From Cryptomeria japonica (taxonomy: Eukaryota; Streptophyta; Pinopsida; Cupressales; Cupressaceae), in the NCBI RefSeq assembly GCF_030272615.1, contig NC_081413.1:610448709-610512708 (forward strand): a stretch of 64,000 nt of DNA, given 5' to 3'. Position 1 is the first letter of the stretch; each line of letters begins with the position of its first letter. Of the stretch, positions 22,201-35,568 are shown one piece after another. The notes under the pieces were generated by a model, which saw nothing but the letters and a program-made list of their open reading frames with translations, ran no database searches and had not been told where the DNA came from. Made by a program: the position numbers and the translations under genes.

Positions 22201-23314
22201 ATCCTTTGATTCAACTTTAGCTAGTAGGGCTTGTTCTACTGGTTGAGCAATAGGTGTCGGTTGATCTTTTGTTATAGCAACAAAGATCCATCCATTATCT
22301 GCTGGATCCTCATCAGAATCATCAGTCAAACCTTCATCAGCAATGTAACAAGATTTATCTTTGTTCTTCTTAAATCTATATCTCAAAATATTCAGGATTA
22401 GGCTTGTATGTTCTTCTAGCTTCTTCTCTTAGTCTAGCATGTCTATCAGGGCATCTTGAAGCCATATGACCAATCTTATTGCAGTTAAAACATTTAAAGG
22501 GTGCTTTACCTTCATACTTACTTCCAATTGGACCTTTTGGCATTTTTCTTGCAAATAGTGCTTCAAGTTCTTCAAGCTCTTCATTCTCCTTCCTGGTTTC
22601 TTCAAGTTCTTTTGCATAAAAGACTCTCCAGTTTGATTTGTCAAAAGATGGAGCAGATGATGTTGATGCTTTGAAGGCCAAATCAGTCTTTATAGTAGCA
22701 ACAGGACCAAATTCCTCAATTTCAAAAGCTGAAAGTTTTCCAATCAATGTATCCCTAGTTATTGATGTATTAGGCATTGTTCTCAACTCATTTATAGTAG
22801 TAACCTTCATTTTATATGCTAGTGGCAAACCTCTTAAGATTTTTGAAACAATCTCATCCTCACTCAGGGTTCCTCCACAACATTTGATACCCAAAACAAT
22901 TTCGTTTACTCTTTCCATGAAAGCAGAAATCCTTTCATCTTCTTCCATTTTCAGATGTTCATACCTGACTCAGAAGCTTTCAAGTTTTGCAATTTTGACT
23001 ATGGAGTCTCCTTCATTCAGTGTTTCCAAATGATCCCAAATAGCTTTAGTAGTAGACCTATCTGATAATCCCATGATTTGTTGATCTGATAATGCGCTCA
23101 AGAGTGCTTCTCTTGCTTTGCAATCATTTTCTTCATCTTTAGCTAAAGTAGTTGGAGCAGTCTGACCAGCTACAGCAATAGTATAACCATTCTTAGTAAC
23201 TTCCCAGATGTCTTTACCGATGCAATTCAGATGTGTCTCCATTCTAATCTTCCATATCCCATAGTTGGTGCCATCAAGTTTAGGACTATCCTTTCTAAAA
23301 TAATTAGTAGACAT
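19257..23314 (-). pseudogene. Copia A gag-pol, broken
   Basis: ATG 23314 starts Gag (KLDGTNYGIWKIRMETHL). The zinc knuckle CFNCNKIGHMASRC lies near 22495-22454. Protease WIIDSGCSHHM (catalytic Asp present) is near 22190. Integrase core follows with DLIHTDLCGPA and RLDQGGEF (21783-21343). Reverse transcriptase has [19 protein letters not shown] and the catalytic FVDDII at 20118-20101; RNase H has DANWAGDVDD and DNTIVIDIS. The damage seen is a stop near 22970, a frame change near 22380, a stop near 21343, a frame change near 21200-21240 and a stop at 19749. The polyprotein would make particles, process itself, copy the RNA and insert the cDNA. The reverse transcriptase frame is unbroken for 494 codons, so decay is moderate. 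Confidence 0.85.
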
Positions 23315-23371
23315 TGGATCTCCTCAAGTTGTTAAACTTCTGCAAAAAGAGGACTAGGCTCTGTTACAAAT

Positions 23372-24428
23372 TGTTAGGTCCCGGAGACAACTAAGAGTGG
23401 GGGGGTGAATCAGTTGTCAAATAAATGCAAACCAAAAACTTATTAACCAACTTAATGCTTAATACTGGTAAACCAGTTAAGTATGTCGGTAGACAGTGTT
23501 AATAGTAAATTGCCATACCGGTAAGAATTAATGCATGAAACATAAACACAAAGTCATCCACAACACATGACACCAATATTTGTACATGGAAACCCTGTAA
23601 GGGGAAAAACCACGGTGGGAAACCTTACCCACAATCAGATGATACTACTGTAGATAGTAAGTGTACAAAGAGGGGTCTGCACATGCAGAAAGGCCAACAG
23701 CCTAGAGCTCACTACTCAATCACAAACGGGAGTCACACTGACTACAGTTGGATGGTTAAATCCAATAAGAATGTACTGTACAAAATCGCATCTTCATATG
23801 CTGAATTCAGTACCGGTGTAATGCTGATATGATTCTACAAAAACCTAACTTCACCTTCAGATGATGTCTTTGTGTATACCTCTGCATGACCTCACATATA
23901 CCTTCACTCAAATCTTTTTCGCAATCCACACTTGATCTTACAAATAAGATCTTACATTTATACCATACCCTAAGACCAATTTTAGTAGGTTGGCTTTACA
24001 AGATATTACAATAAAACATTTTACAAATAATATAATATCCGATGTAATAACTGATAAAACATGTCGGCTTAGTGCATTTATAACACTAATAAATCATCTC
24101 CATAGCATGCCATGCTGATCTGGAAAAGATAAACCTGTCAGTGTAACCCTAGATAACCTGGACCTATTTGTCGGTATAGGCAAATATGCAAATAAGAATA
24201 TATCAATGATTAGTACTTCAAAATAAAGTGTCCACATGATGTCTTCGACATTATCAAGTCTCTTCCATGTCATTCCAAGTACCGGTGAACATTATATCCT
24301 ACCGGTTGATCATATACCAGTAACTGTTGCACAGATTATTGCTTGCCGGTGAAAGTTGATGGATCTCCAAAGTAGGTGTATTTAGTAGTTGTTGACATCA
24401 ATGACAAAACCATACCAAAATACCAACA
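23372..24428 (-). repeat. Copia A 5' LTR
   Basis: 1,057 bases, TGTTAGG...ACCAACA. On the minus strand a TATAAATG near 23965-23952 is a candidate promoter box. It is closely similar to the 3' LTR with scattered mainly transition differences, indicating a moderately recent insertion. Confidence 0.93.
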
Positions 24429-27400
24429 GGGACATCATATGACCCCTTAGGACCCCACATGATCCCTCAGGACACCGTATGACCCCTTAGGACACCATAT
24501 GACCCCCTAGGACACCGTATGACCCATTTTAATATCCTAGTACATGACATGACCCCTTAGGACAAAATGACCCCTTAGAACACCATATGATCCCTAGCAA
24601 AACCATATGACCCCTTAGGACACCATTTTACCCCTAAGGACACCATATTATGTCTTGAGGGGTCATATGGTGTCACAAATGGTCATGTCATGTACTAGGA
24701 TGTTAAAAGGGGTCATATGGTGTCCTAGGGGGTCATAGAACACTATATGACCCCTCAGGACACCATATGACCTCTTAGGACACCATATGGTGTCGTTAGG
24801 GGTCATATGGTGTCCTAAGGGGTCATATGGTGTTGTTAGGGGTCATATGGTATCCTAAGGTGTTGCATGGTATTCTATGACCCATTAGGATGCCATATGA
24901 CCCCTTAGGACACCATATAATGCCTAACGACGCTATATGGTGTCGTTAGGGGTCATATGGTGTCCTAAGATGTCATATGTTGTCATAAGGGGTCATATGG
25001 TGTCCTAAGAGATCATATGGTGTCATAAGGGGTCATATGATGTTATATGACCCCTTAGGACACCATATGACCCCTAAGACCACCATATGGTGTCTTCAGG
25101 GGTCATATGGTGTCGTTAGGGGTCATATTGTGTCCTAAGGGGTCATATGGTGTTCTATGACCCCATAGGACACCATATGACCCCTAACAACACCATATGG
25201 TGTCCTAAGGGGTCATATGGTGTCCTTAGGGGTCATATGGTGTTCTATGACCCCTTGAGACACTATATGACCACTTAGGACATGTCATATGGTGTCATAA
25301 GGGGTCATATAGTGTCCTAATGGATCATATGATATTCATGACCCCTTAGGACACCATATGACCCCTAACGTCACCATATGGTGTCCTTAGGGGTTATATG
25401 GTACTCTATGACCCCTTAGGACACCATATGACCCCATACAACACCATATAATTGCTAACGACACCATATGGTGTCCTAAGGGGTCATATGGTTTTCTATG
25501 ACCCTTACAATACCATATGATCCCTAATGACAACATATGGTGTCCTAAGTGGTCATATGGTATTCTATGACCCGTTGGGATTCCATATGAGCCCTTAGAA
25601 TACCATATGACCCCTAAAAACACCATATGGTGTCCTACGGGGTCATATGGTGTTCTATGTCCCCTTAGAACACCATATGACCCCATACGACACCATATGA
25701 CCCCTCACGATACCATATGGTGTCGTAAGGGGTCATAGAACACCATATGACTCCTTAGGACACCATATGACCCCTAACGACATCAGATGATCCCTTAGTA
25801 CACCATATGGTGTCGTTAGGGGTCATATGGTGTCCTAAGGGGTCATAGAACACCATATGACCCCTTAGGACACTATATAGTGTCCTTAGGGGTCATATGG
25901 TGTCCTAACGGGTCAGATGGTATCCTAAGGGGTCATATGGTGTCCTAAGAGGTCATAGAACATCATATAATACCTTAGGACACCGTATGATCCTTTAGGA
26001 TACCATATGACCCTTAACAACACCATATGGTGTCGTTAGGGGTCATATAGTATCCTAATGGGTCATATAATACCATATGACCCCTAACGACACCATATGA
26101 CATGTCCTAAGGGGTCATATGGTGTCTTGAGGGGTCATAGAATACCATATGACCCCTAAGGACACCATATGACCCCTTAGGACACCATATTGTGTCGTTA
26201 AGGGTCATATGGTGTCCTAAGGGGTCATAGAACACCATATGACCCCTTAGGACACAATATGACCCCTAATGACACCATATGATCCCTAATGACACCATAT
26301 GACCCCTTAGGACACTATATAGTGGTCTTAGGGGTCATAGAGCACCATATGAGCCCTTAGGACACCATATGACCTCTAATAACACCATATGGTGTCATTA
26401 GGGGTCATATGGTATCCTAAGGGCTTATATGGCATCCTAATGGGTTATAAAATACCATATGACTGCTAATGACACCATATGACCCCTAATGACACCATAT
26501 GACCCCTTATGACACTATATGATGTCCTAAGGGGTCACATGGTGTTTTTTGACCCCCTAGGATACCATATGACCACTTTTGACATCCTAGTACATGACAT
26601 GACCACTTGTGACACCATATGACCCCTCAAGACACAATATGGTTTTGTTGGGGGTCATATGGTGTCCTAAAGGGTCATATGGTGTCATTAGAGATCATAT
26701 AGTGTCTTAAGGGGTCATATGTTATTCTATGATTCATTAGGACACCATATAACCCCTAACGACACCATATGGTTTCATTAGGGGTAATATGGTGTCCTAA
26801 GGGGTCATATGGTGTCGTTAGGGGTCATATGATGTTTTATGACCCCTTAGGACACCATATGACCCCAAATAACACCATATGGTGTCCTAAGGGGTCAAGT
26901 GATGTCGTTAGGGGTAATATGGTCTCCTAAGGAGTCATATGGTGTTCTATGACCCCTTAAGACACCATATCACCCCTTAGGACACCATATGGTGTTGTGA
27001 GGGGTTATATGGTATCATAAAGGGTCATATGGTGTCCTAAGGGGTCATAGAGAACCATATGACTCCTTAGGACACCATATAACCCCTAATGACATCAAAT
27101 GACCCCTTAGGACACCATATGGTGTCGTTAGGGGTCATATGGTGTCCTAAGGGGTCATAGAACACCATATGACCCCTTAGAACACCATATGACCCCTAAC
27201 AACAACATATGACCCCTTAGGACACCATTAGATGGTGTCCTAAGGGGTCATAGAACATCATATAACCCCTTAGGACACCGTATGATCCCTTAGAACACCA
27301 TATGACCCTTAACAGCACCATATGGTTTCGTTATGGTATCCTAATGGGTCATAGAATACCATATGACCTCTTAGGATACCATATGACAACAGATGACACC

Positions 27401-29007
27401 ATATGACATGTCCTAAGGGGTCATATGGTGTCTTAAGGGGTCATAGAACACCATATAACCTTTAAGGACACCATATGACCCATTAAGACACAAATACGAC
27501 CCCTAATGAAACCATATGACCCCTAAAGACACCATATGACCCCTTAGGACACTATATGGTGGTCTTAGGGGTCATATGGTGTCCTAAGGGGTCATATGGG
27601 TCATAGAATACCATATCCCTTAGGAAACCATATGACCCCTAACGACACCATATGACATGTCCTAAAGGGTCATATGGTATCTTAAGGGGTCATAGAATAC
27701 CATATGACCCCTAAGGATGCCATATGACCCCTTAGGACATCATATAGTGTCGTTAGGGGTCATATGGTGTCCTAAGGGGTCATAGAACATCATATGACCC
27801 CTTAGGACACAATATGACCCCTAATGACACCATATGACCCCTAACGACGCCATATGACCCCTTAGGACACTATATAGTGGTCTTAGGGGTCATATGGTGT
27901 CCTAAGGGGTCATAGAACACCATATGACCCCTTAGGACACCATATGACCCCTAACGACACCATATGGTGTTGTTAGGTGTCATATGGTGTCATAAGGGGT
28001 CATATGGTGTCCTAATGGGTCATAGAATATCATATGACCCCTTAAGACACTATATGATCCCTAACGACACCATGTGACCCCTTAGGACACCATATGACCC
28101 CTTACGACACTCTATGGTATCTTTAGGGGTCATATGGTGTTCTATGACCCCCTAGGATACGACATGACCCCTTTTAACATCCTAGTACATAACATGACCA
28201 CTTGTGACACCATATGACCCCTCAAGACACAATATGGTGTCGTTAGGGGTCATATGATATTCTATGACCCATTAGGATACCATATGACCCCTTATGACAC
28301 CATATGCCCCCTAACGACACCATATGGTGTCATTAGGGGTAATATGGTGTCCTATGGGGTCATATGGTGTCGTTAGGGGTCATATGATGTCCTATGACCC
28401 CTTAGGACACCATATGACCCTTAATAACACCATATGGTGTCCTAAGGGGTCATGTGATGTCGCTAGGGGTAATATGGTCTCCTAAGGAGTCATATGGTGT
28501 CGTGAGGGGTTATATGGTGTCGTAAGGGGTCATATGGTGTCCTAAGGGGATATAGGTCACCATATGAACCCTTAGGACACCATATGGTGTTCTGAGGGCT
28601 CATATAGTGTCCCAAGGGGTCATATAACACTATATGACCCCTTATGACACCATATGTTGTCATTAGGGGTCATATGGTGTCCTAAGGGGTCATAGAACAC
28701 CATATGACCCTTTAGGACACCATATGTTATCGTTAGGGATTATATGGTGTTGTATGGGGTCATATGGTGTCCTAAGCATCATATAACACCATATGACCCC
28801 TTAGGAAATCATATGACACCTTAGGACACCATATGGTGATGTTAGGGGTCATATGGTTTCCTAAGGGGTCATAGAACACCATATGACCCCTTAGGACACC
28901 ATTTGGTGTTGTTAGGGGTCATATGGTGTCCTAAGGGGTTATAAAACACCATTTGACCCCATATGACACCATATAACCTCTAACGACACCATATGACCCC
29001 TTAGAAC
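24429..29007. repeat. 20-bp satellite of FB, block 2
   Basis: 4.6 kb of the CACCATATGACCCCTTAGGA unit, switching strand every one to few copies, which gives palindromes such as TTAGGACACC joined to its reverse complement at CATATG. A variant containing CATCCTAGTACATGACATGACC recurs near 24535, 26580 and 28165. No coding capacity; apparent frames are by-products of the repeat. It ends at the insertion point of copia B. Confidence 0.95.
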
Positions 29008-29649
29008 TGTTAGTGTAAGTTTTTAATTTTCCTTATGTTAGGGGGTATTTATTTTTTCCTACACATATATTATTTAAGCTTGCTTAGGTTAATAGGAGTG
29101 GTTTATATGAGGACACGTGGTGAAATAATTCAGCTACATGTATAACTCTCCACCTCACATGGATAGTTGAGTTACACACCCTCTTTTGGCTTGTTGTGCC
29201 ACCTCTCATAACCACTATTTTGTCATTTCCTAAGTGGGTTATGGGGTAGTTGGGTTTCACACTCTCTTTTGGCCTTATGTGCCAACTTTCTCAACTCCTT
29301 TTTTCTCTTCATGTAAGGAGGTTCTACCACATGTTTTGGCATTTATCAAGAAGGTAAAACCTCCCACTTTTTATGGGGAATAGGAGTTAATGCACCCCTT
29401 GGATGTATATGCTTATATTTTTGTATATAATAAGCACTATACTCTCACCTTCACTAGTAAAGTTAGTGGAGTGATAGCTCGGTGAGAGTCTTCTCCAAAT
29501 TCTCCTCTTTGTCTCTATTTCTCTCTCATATTGAAATTATCTTCATTCATCTATTTTGATCTTCGATCATCCGTTGTGTGAGGAGTTGCATGTGATCTAC
29601 GACCGACATCAGATCTTGGCTCGATTCTCGCTTCTCGCAGAATCTCACA
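29008..29649 (+). repeat. Copia B 5' LTR
   Basis: TGTTAGTG...ATCTCACA, 642 bases. A TATATAATAAG near 29424 is a candidate promoter box. It is the same length as the 3' LTR, with scattered substitutions. Confidence 0.93.
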
Positions 29650-30636
29650 TGGTATCATAGCTTATTGTCTGATATAGCTCATTGTTTTTGTTTTTTTATT
29701 TGAGGGATTTGAGACTTTTATATAGCTAATATTTTCCTTAGAAACCAAGTATGCTCTTCTCCTGCATTCTCGTGTGATCTAGAGAATCAGAACAATTTAA
29801 AGGAAAATATCTTCTAGTTAAATCTGGTTTGCATGTATGTGTGCTTGTAAGATCTGAGTGATTATAGCTATGTGATAATATTGGAAGCTTAATAAGAATT
29901 TCCAGAGTGTCCATAAATCTTGACAAAGTCAAAAGTGACTTTTACTTAACCAAAATCAAAGTTTGGAGGACACAGTAAAAAATCAGAGTAAATTTGTTTT
30001 ACTGGAGCTATTTTTATTTTGGCTTTAGTGTTCCAACTTCTGTTCACTTTCACAAAAAATGATTTTTGGGTTTTCTTTCTAGCATCGAAAAACTTCTGGG
30101 TTTTGGATGGTATTTCTAGAAAATTAATAAATTTTGCATAAATTGAGCTTGAATAGGGCCTAAGCCGTTTTTCTATTAGGGAAATTCAACAACATTTCTT
30201 AAAAGTTGCACAACTTTTGCCTCAGAAATGAGCACTCTCCATTATTATAGGTCTAATTGAATTTTTTTGCCCTTGTCTATCAGATATTAAAGGTTGTATC
30301 AGCTGCTTTGTTTTCTCTTCAACTGGTCATATATTTCTCCTCACAACACTATTTTTCAAAAACTAATAGTTGTTGGAAAGGTATTGAGATAAATTAAGCA
30401 GTTATAGGGCTAATTTGTTTCAGATCTTGTCTCAAATTATTTGTATTTAAAATCTCTATTGGTTTCTTAAAAGAATTGTAATCTGATAAAAAACCTTGTA
30501 AATGCACTAATTATAAAGTGCCAACCTTGTAATATTTTGGGGGGGTGATTTATGAGACTAGTAAAAAGGGGGGGTGTCTCTTGTGCCTTCTTTCTTGCAC
30601 TTTTCCTGATTCTTTGCAATATTCTTTTCTACTATC

Positions 30637-33600
30637 ATGGATGCATCTATAGTTCCACTTTTAACACCATATAATTATTTTGAATGGAAATCTAAGATGA
30701 TAATATATCTGAAAAGACATGGATATCATCGTGTTACGATGGGACTTGAAATTGAACCTCAAGATGCTACATAAAAGATTAAATGGTTTAATAAATGTGA
30801 TGAAGCTTTTGGTACTCTATGTATGTCAGTCTCTCTAGACCTTCTTTTTCACATTGAATCTATCACTACACCAAATGCAGTGTGGACCACTTTGGAAAAC
30901 CTCTTTGGTAAGCAGGATGAGCTAAGAGGTCATCAGTTAGAGAATGAACTCATAGGGTTGAATCCAACCAATTTTGATACTATACAAGACTTCTTCACTA
31001 AACTTAAGTCTGTAAGATTGTAGTTGGAATGGTGTGGAACTAAGAAAGATGATAAGCAACTGATCTTGCATATTCTTTCTAAGCTTGGTCCTAACTATTC
31101 AGTGTTTGTTTCTACATTCTATGCTACAAAATGTGCCCTAGGTACCACATTCAAAATGCCTTCTCTAGATGATTTTGATGTAGAAATCACTAGGGAGCAA
31201 GACAAATTGGTTCAAATGGGTACAATAAAACCCTCTAAGTCACATGCCTTAGTTGTAAATCAAGGCACAAAAAAACAAAAAGGGTCTAGTAAACAAGATA
31301 AGAAACAAAAGAACCAAGGAGAGAAGAAAAAGGATAAGAAATTTGCTACTTCAAAAGCAAATAATCAGACCTCTTCATCAAGAGGTGAACAGCCTAAGAA
31401 GGAGAAGGTCAAGTGTTCTTATTGTAAGAGGCCTATTCATGATGAACATAAGTGTTTAAAGAAACAAATTGATCACTTTTCAAATCTTCTTGAAAAGAAT
31501 AATATCAAGGTGCCTGATTCAGTCAAACAGAGTTCATCAGAAGGATCTTCTAAGGATACAGATAAGAGTACAGGGAAAGGAAAGGGTAAGGCCCTAGTTG
31601 TTGTTGCTTCACAAACCAATTCTTGGATAATTGAATCGGGTGCTTCGCACCACATGGCTTCTTCAAAAGATGATTTCACCTCTTTAGAGCCATGTTCTAT
31701 GCCTTCCATACTAATGGGTGATGACACTCCTATTGAAGTGCATGGGAGAGGGTCTGTTGATGTGGGAAAAGGAACATTTAAGGATGTCCTTTGTGTTCCA
31801 TCTTTATCAACTAATCTCCTATCTATTTATCAGATCACTCACATTAGTTCTAGCAAGCGAGTTGAGTTCACACAAAATATAGTGGTAATAAGTGAAATGC
31901 ATAATGGATCTACTATTGTTGTGGGAAAAGCAGATCATCAATCCAGATTATATCAGTTTTCTCACTTTGTACCTGACTCTCCTTTGACAGTTTTACTCAC
32001 TCATGCAGATGAGATTAGTTGTTTGTGGCATCAACGATTTGGCCACTTGAACTATTGTTACTTGCAACAACTTAGTAAACAAGACATGGTTTCAGGGTTG
32101 CCTTCTATTCAATTTTCTAATGGAGTTTGCCAGGGATGTATTCTTGGTAAGCATCCTGAGGAGAAGTATGATAAAGGAAAAGCATGGAGAGCTCCACAAC
32201 TATTGGAGTTGGTACATAGTGACTTGGCAGGACCATTTCCACAACCATCTTTCAGCAAGGCTAGATATGTCTTAACATTTATTGATAACTTTTCCAGATT
32301 TACATGGGTTTACTTTCTAAAACAAAAGTCTGAGGTATTTGAGAATTTTCTAGATTTCAAAGTTTTTGTAGAGAAACAATCTGGGAAGTTCATCAAGATT
32401 CTGCGTACAGATAATGGGGGTGAATATGTTAATAATCAGTTTGAACAATTTTGTGCTTCAGAAGGTATCAACATGCAACACACAGTTCCATATAGTCCTC
32501 AGCAGAATGGTGTTGCAAAATGGAAGAATAGGTCCTTGAAGGAGATGGCAAATTGTATGATTCACTCCAAGTCTTTGGCACCTCAGTATTGGGTAGAGGC
32601 CATCAATTGTGCATGTTACATCCATAACCAAGTTCCTCATAAAGTTGTGAAGGGGGTAACTCCTTTTCAAGCTTGGACCGATCAGAAACCTACAGTTAAG
32701 CATTTTAGAGTGTTTGGTTCTCTTGCATCCAGGCCCACATTCCAGCAAAGAAATGCAAGGCTATGGATCCGTAGAGCAAGCCTTGCATATTTGTTGGTTA
32801 TCTAGATGATGTCAAAGGGTATAGACTTCTCCATCCCTCTACACATGAGTTGTTCATTGAGAGGAGTGTTCGTTTTGAGGAGAGTTCTTCTATTTCTTCT
32901 CATACCACTTCTCCATCCACTATCACATTGGAGACATTACATGATGATGATAGTTCTTCTGAGGATCTTAATCCTCCTAATCCTGTTGAGGAGTCTTCTT
33001 CCTCCACTTCAGATGGTGACATTGATGGTGAGGATTCACATTCTTCTCATAGTCATCCTTCAGAGGTTGATGATTCTCCCCTAAACTCTCTAGCTTCAGT
33101 GCCTCTTTGGGCTCGACAAAATTTTGAGTCAGTAGGAGATTGGCTTGGTGATCCATCAGATACTAGAATAACTAGGTCACAATTTCAGCAAGCTCCACAT
33201 CTATTCATTGCTTCAACTTTTGATCCATAGTCTTTTCAAGAAGCTACAGGTGTTCCCGAATGGGATGCTGTAATGCAAGAAGAGTTTAATTCCTTGGAAA
33301 GGAATCACACATGGGATTTAGTTCCTCTTCCTAAGGGAAGGAAACTTGTTCGATGCAAGTGGATCTATCGAACAAAATTTGCAGCAGATGGGTCAGTTGA
33401 TAAGTATAAGGCTCGCTTGGTAGCAAAAGGCTTTTCCCAAGTTCTAGGGGTTGATTACTCTGAGACTTTTGCTCTAGTTGCTAAGATGAATTCCATCCGG
33501 CTTGTCCTTGCTATTGCTACAACCCATCATTGGGAAGTTCATCAGATGGATGTCAAGAGTGCATTTCTTCATGGTGACCTTCAGGAGGAAATCTACATGG

Positions 33601-34780
33601 AGCAGCCATAAGGGTTTGTTCAAGATCCTTCACTTGTGTGTCGACTTCGAAAGTCTCTCTATGGTCTCAAAAAATCTCCTCAAGCTTGGTATGCCAAGAT
33701 GGACTCCTTCCTTTTGACAACTGGTTTTACTCGATGCCATTCTGATCTGAACATCTACATTCTGCACCAGGATGATACTCTCACATTTCTAGTTCTCTAT
33801 GTTGATGACTTGTTGATCACAGGGAGTCACTCATCCACCATGAAGGTAGTGAAAACTGCTCTACATGATAGATTTCTGATGTCAGACTTAGGTGTTCTAC
33901 ATTACTTCTTGGGAATTGAGATTACTCAATCTTCTTCAGGCATCTTTCTTGGACAACCCAAGTATGCACTCGATATGCTCTCTAGATTTTGCATGGCTGA
34001 TTGTAAGCCTACACCTACTCCTTTTTTGTCTGGGGTCAAACTTGAGGCTAAGTGTTCTTCACTCTTGGTTGATAGCACTTTATATTGACAAATTGTTGGG
34101 AGCCTCATCTACTTGACTCATACGAGACCTGACATTTCATATGCGGTGGGCATGGTCTCTAGATTCATGTAGGAGCCACATGAGTTGCATTGGAAAGTAG
34201 CTAAGCGGATTCTCCACTACATTCAGGGTACTCACAATTATGGAATTCAGTATGCAGTAGGCATGGATATTGACTTGGTGGGATATATGGATTCAGATTG
34301 GGTGGGTGATTCTCAGGATCACTAATCCACTTCAGGGTATTGCTTCTCACTTGGTTCTGGTCCAATTTGTTGGTCGAGTAAGAAGCAGTCTGCAATTACT
34401 CTTTCATCAACAGAGGCTGAGTATTGAGGGGCAATTAATGCCACCACTGAGGCTATGTGGCTTCAGAATATTCTCACTGAGTTTGGCATTCCAGTTAGGA
34501 AGCCTACTATCATCTTTTGTGATAGTCAAAGTGCTATACAGATCTCAAGAAATCCAGTTCATTACCAGAGGATGAAACACATTGAGATACATATGCACTA
34601 TATTCGGGAGATCATTTAGGAAGGCATCATTAATCTTAAGTATTGTTCTACAATGGAGGAAACTGCGGACATCTTCACCAAACCCTTCATCGAAAGCAAG
34701 GTCATTTGTGATCTCTGCTTGGGATACGACAGGTGTCTACTTCAGGAGGGACTTCTTAGTCCTTCTTTCTTTCTTTCTTT
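30637..34780 (+). pseudogene. Copia B gag-pol, broken
   Basis: ATG 30637 starts Gag; in-frame stops lie at 30772-30774 and 31021-31023. A long frame from 31024 holds a Lys-rich stretch, the knuckle CSYCKRPIHDEHKC (31414-31455) and a protease ESGASHH whose catalytic Asp is replaced by Glu at 31633-31635. It continues with integrase (LVHSDLAGPF, TFIDNFSRFTW, RTDNGGEY). A frame change lies near 32725-32790. Reverse transcriptase follows with HQMDVKSAFLHGDLQEEIY, a stop at 33609 and the catalytic YVDDLL at 33798-33815. RNase H shows DSDWVGD and FCDSQSAIQIS with further stops. Unusable as a whole, and the protease would probably be inactive even if expressed. Confidence 0.85.
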
Positions 34781-34926
34781 CTTTCTCTCCTTATTTACGG
34801 GGGGGGCTATTCTTCTTATGGGGGGCTTCTTCTTTTGGGGGGGCTATCTATGTACATGGGTACCTAACATGGTTGCATTTGCCAGGACCCATATTTTCAC
34901 CCACCTAAGCTACGCTTAAGGGGGGG

Positions 34927-35568
34927 TGTTAGTGTAGGTTTTTTATTTTCCCTATGTTAGGGGATATTTATTTTTTCCTACACATGTATTATTTAAGCTT
35001 GCTTAGGTTAATAAGAGTGGTTTATATGAGGACACGTGGTGAAATACTTCAGCTACATGTGTAACTCTCCACCTCACATGGGTAGTTGAGTTACACACCC
35101 TCTTTTGACTTATTGTGCCACCTCTCATAACCACTATTTTGTCATTTCCTAAGTGGGTTATGGGGTAGTTGGGTTTCACACCCTCTTTTGGCCTTATGTA
35201 CCAACTTTCTCAACTCCTTTCTTGTCTTCATGTAAGGAGGTTATGCCACATGTTTTGGCATTTACCAAGAAGGTAAAACCTCCCACTTTTTATGGGGAAT
35301 AGGAGTTAATATACCCCTTGGATGTATATGCTTATATTTTTGTATATAATAAGCACTATACTCTCACCTTCACTAGTAAAGTTAGTGGAGTGATAGCTTC
35401 GTGAGAGTCTTCTCCAAATTCTCCTCTTTGTCTCTATTTATCTCTCATATTAAAATTATCTTCATTCATCTATTTTGATCTTCGATCATCCATTGTGTGA
35501 GGAGTTGCATGTAATCTACGACCGATATCAAATCTTGGCTTGATTCTCGCTTCTCGTAGAATCTCACA
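34927..35568 (+). repeat. Copia B 3' LTR
   Basis: 642 bases, same termini as the 5' LTR. It is preceded by a G-rich polypurine tract at about 34919-34926. Confidence 0.93.

Larger units (their letters stand above)
17759..24428 (-). mobile_element. Copia element A, full length with both LTRs
   Basis: A 6.67-kb Ty1/copia element on the minus strand, flanked by GGGAC at 17754-17758 and 24429-24433. The 5' LTR (element sense) is 23372-24428 and the 3' LTR is 17759-18805. Next to the 5' LTR the primer-site position reads TTTGTAACAGAGCC on the minus strand rather than the usual TGGTATCAGAGC. The polypurine tract lies next to 18806 (minus strand CCAAAGGGGAAG). The coding order gag, protease, integrase, reverse transcriptase, RNase H marks copia. 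It sits in the FB satellite. Confidence 0.93.
29008..35568 (+). mobile_element. Copia element B, full length with both LTRs
   Basis: A 6.56-kb plus-strand Ty1/copia element, with 642-bp LTRs at both ends (29008-29649 and 34927-35568). The flanks are AGAAC (29003-29007) and AGGAC (35569-35573), a 5-bp duplication with one later change. The primer-binding site TGGTATCATAGC starts at 29650, and the polypurine tract of G residues lies directly before 34927. It belongs to another copia family than A, C and D, judged by its LTR and by the differing protease and Gag sequence. Confidence 0.92.

Noticed and set aside
25387-25686. A 99-codon frame with repeated Gly-Val-Leu-Arg-Gly-His and Pro-Tyr-Asp
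   Set aside because: A translation of the 20-bp satellite (three units are 60 bases, so the frame stays open by chance).
24429-29007. CRISPR-like array of short repeats
   Set aside because: No constant spacers, units abut and alternate strand, and the context is a plant genome.
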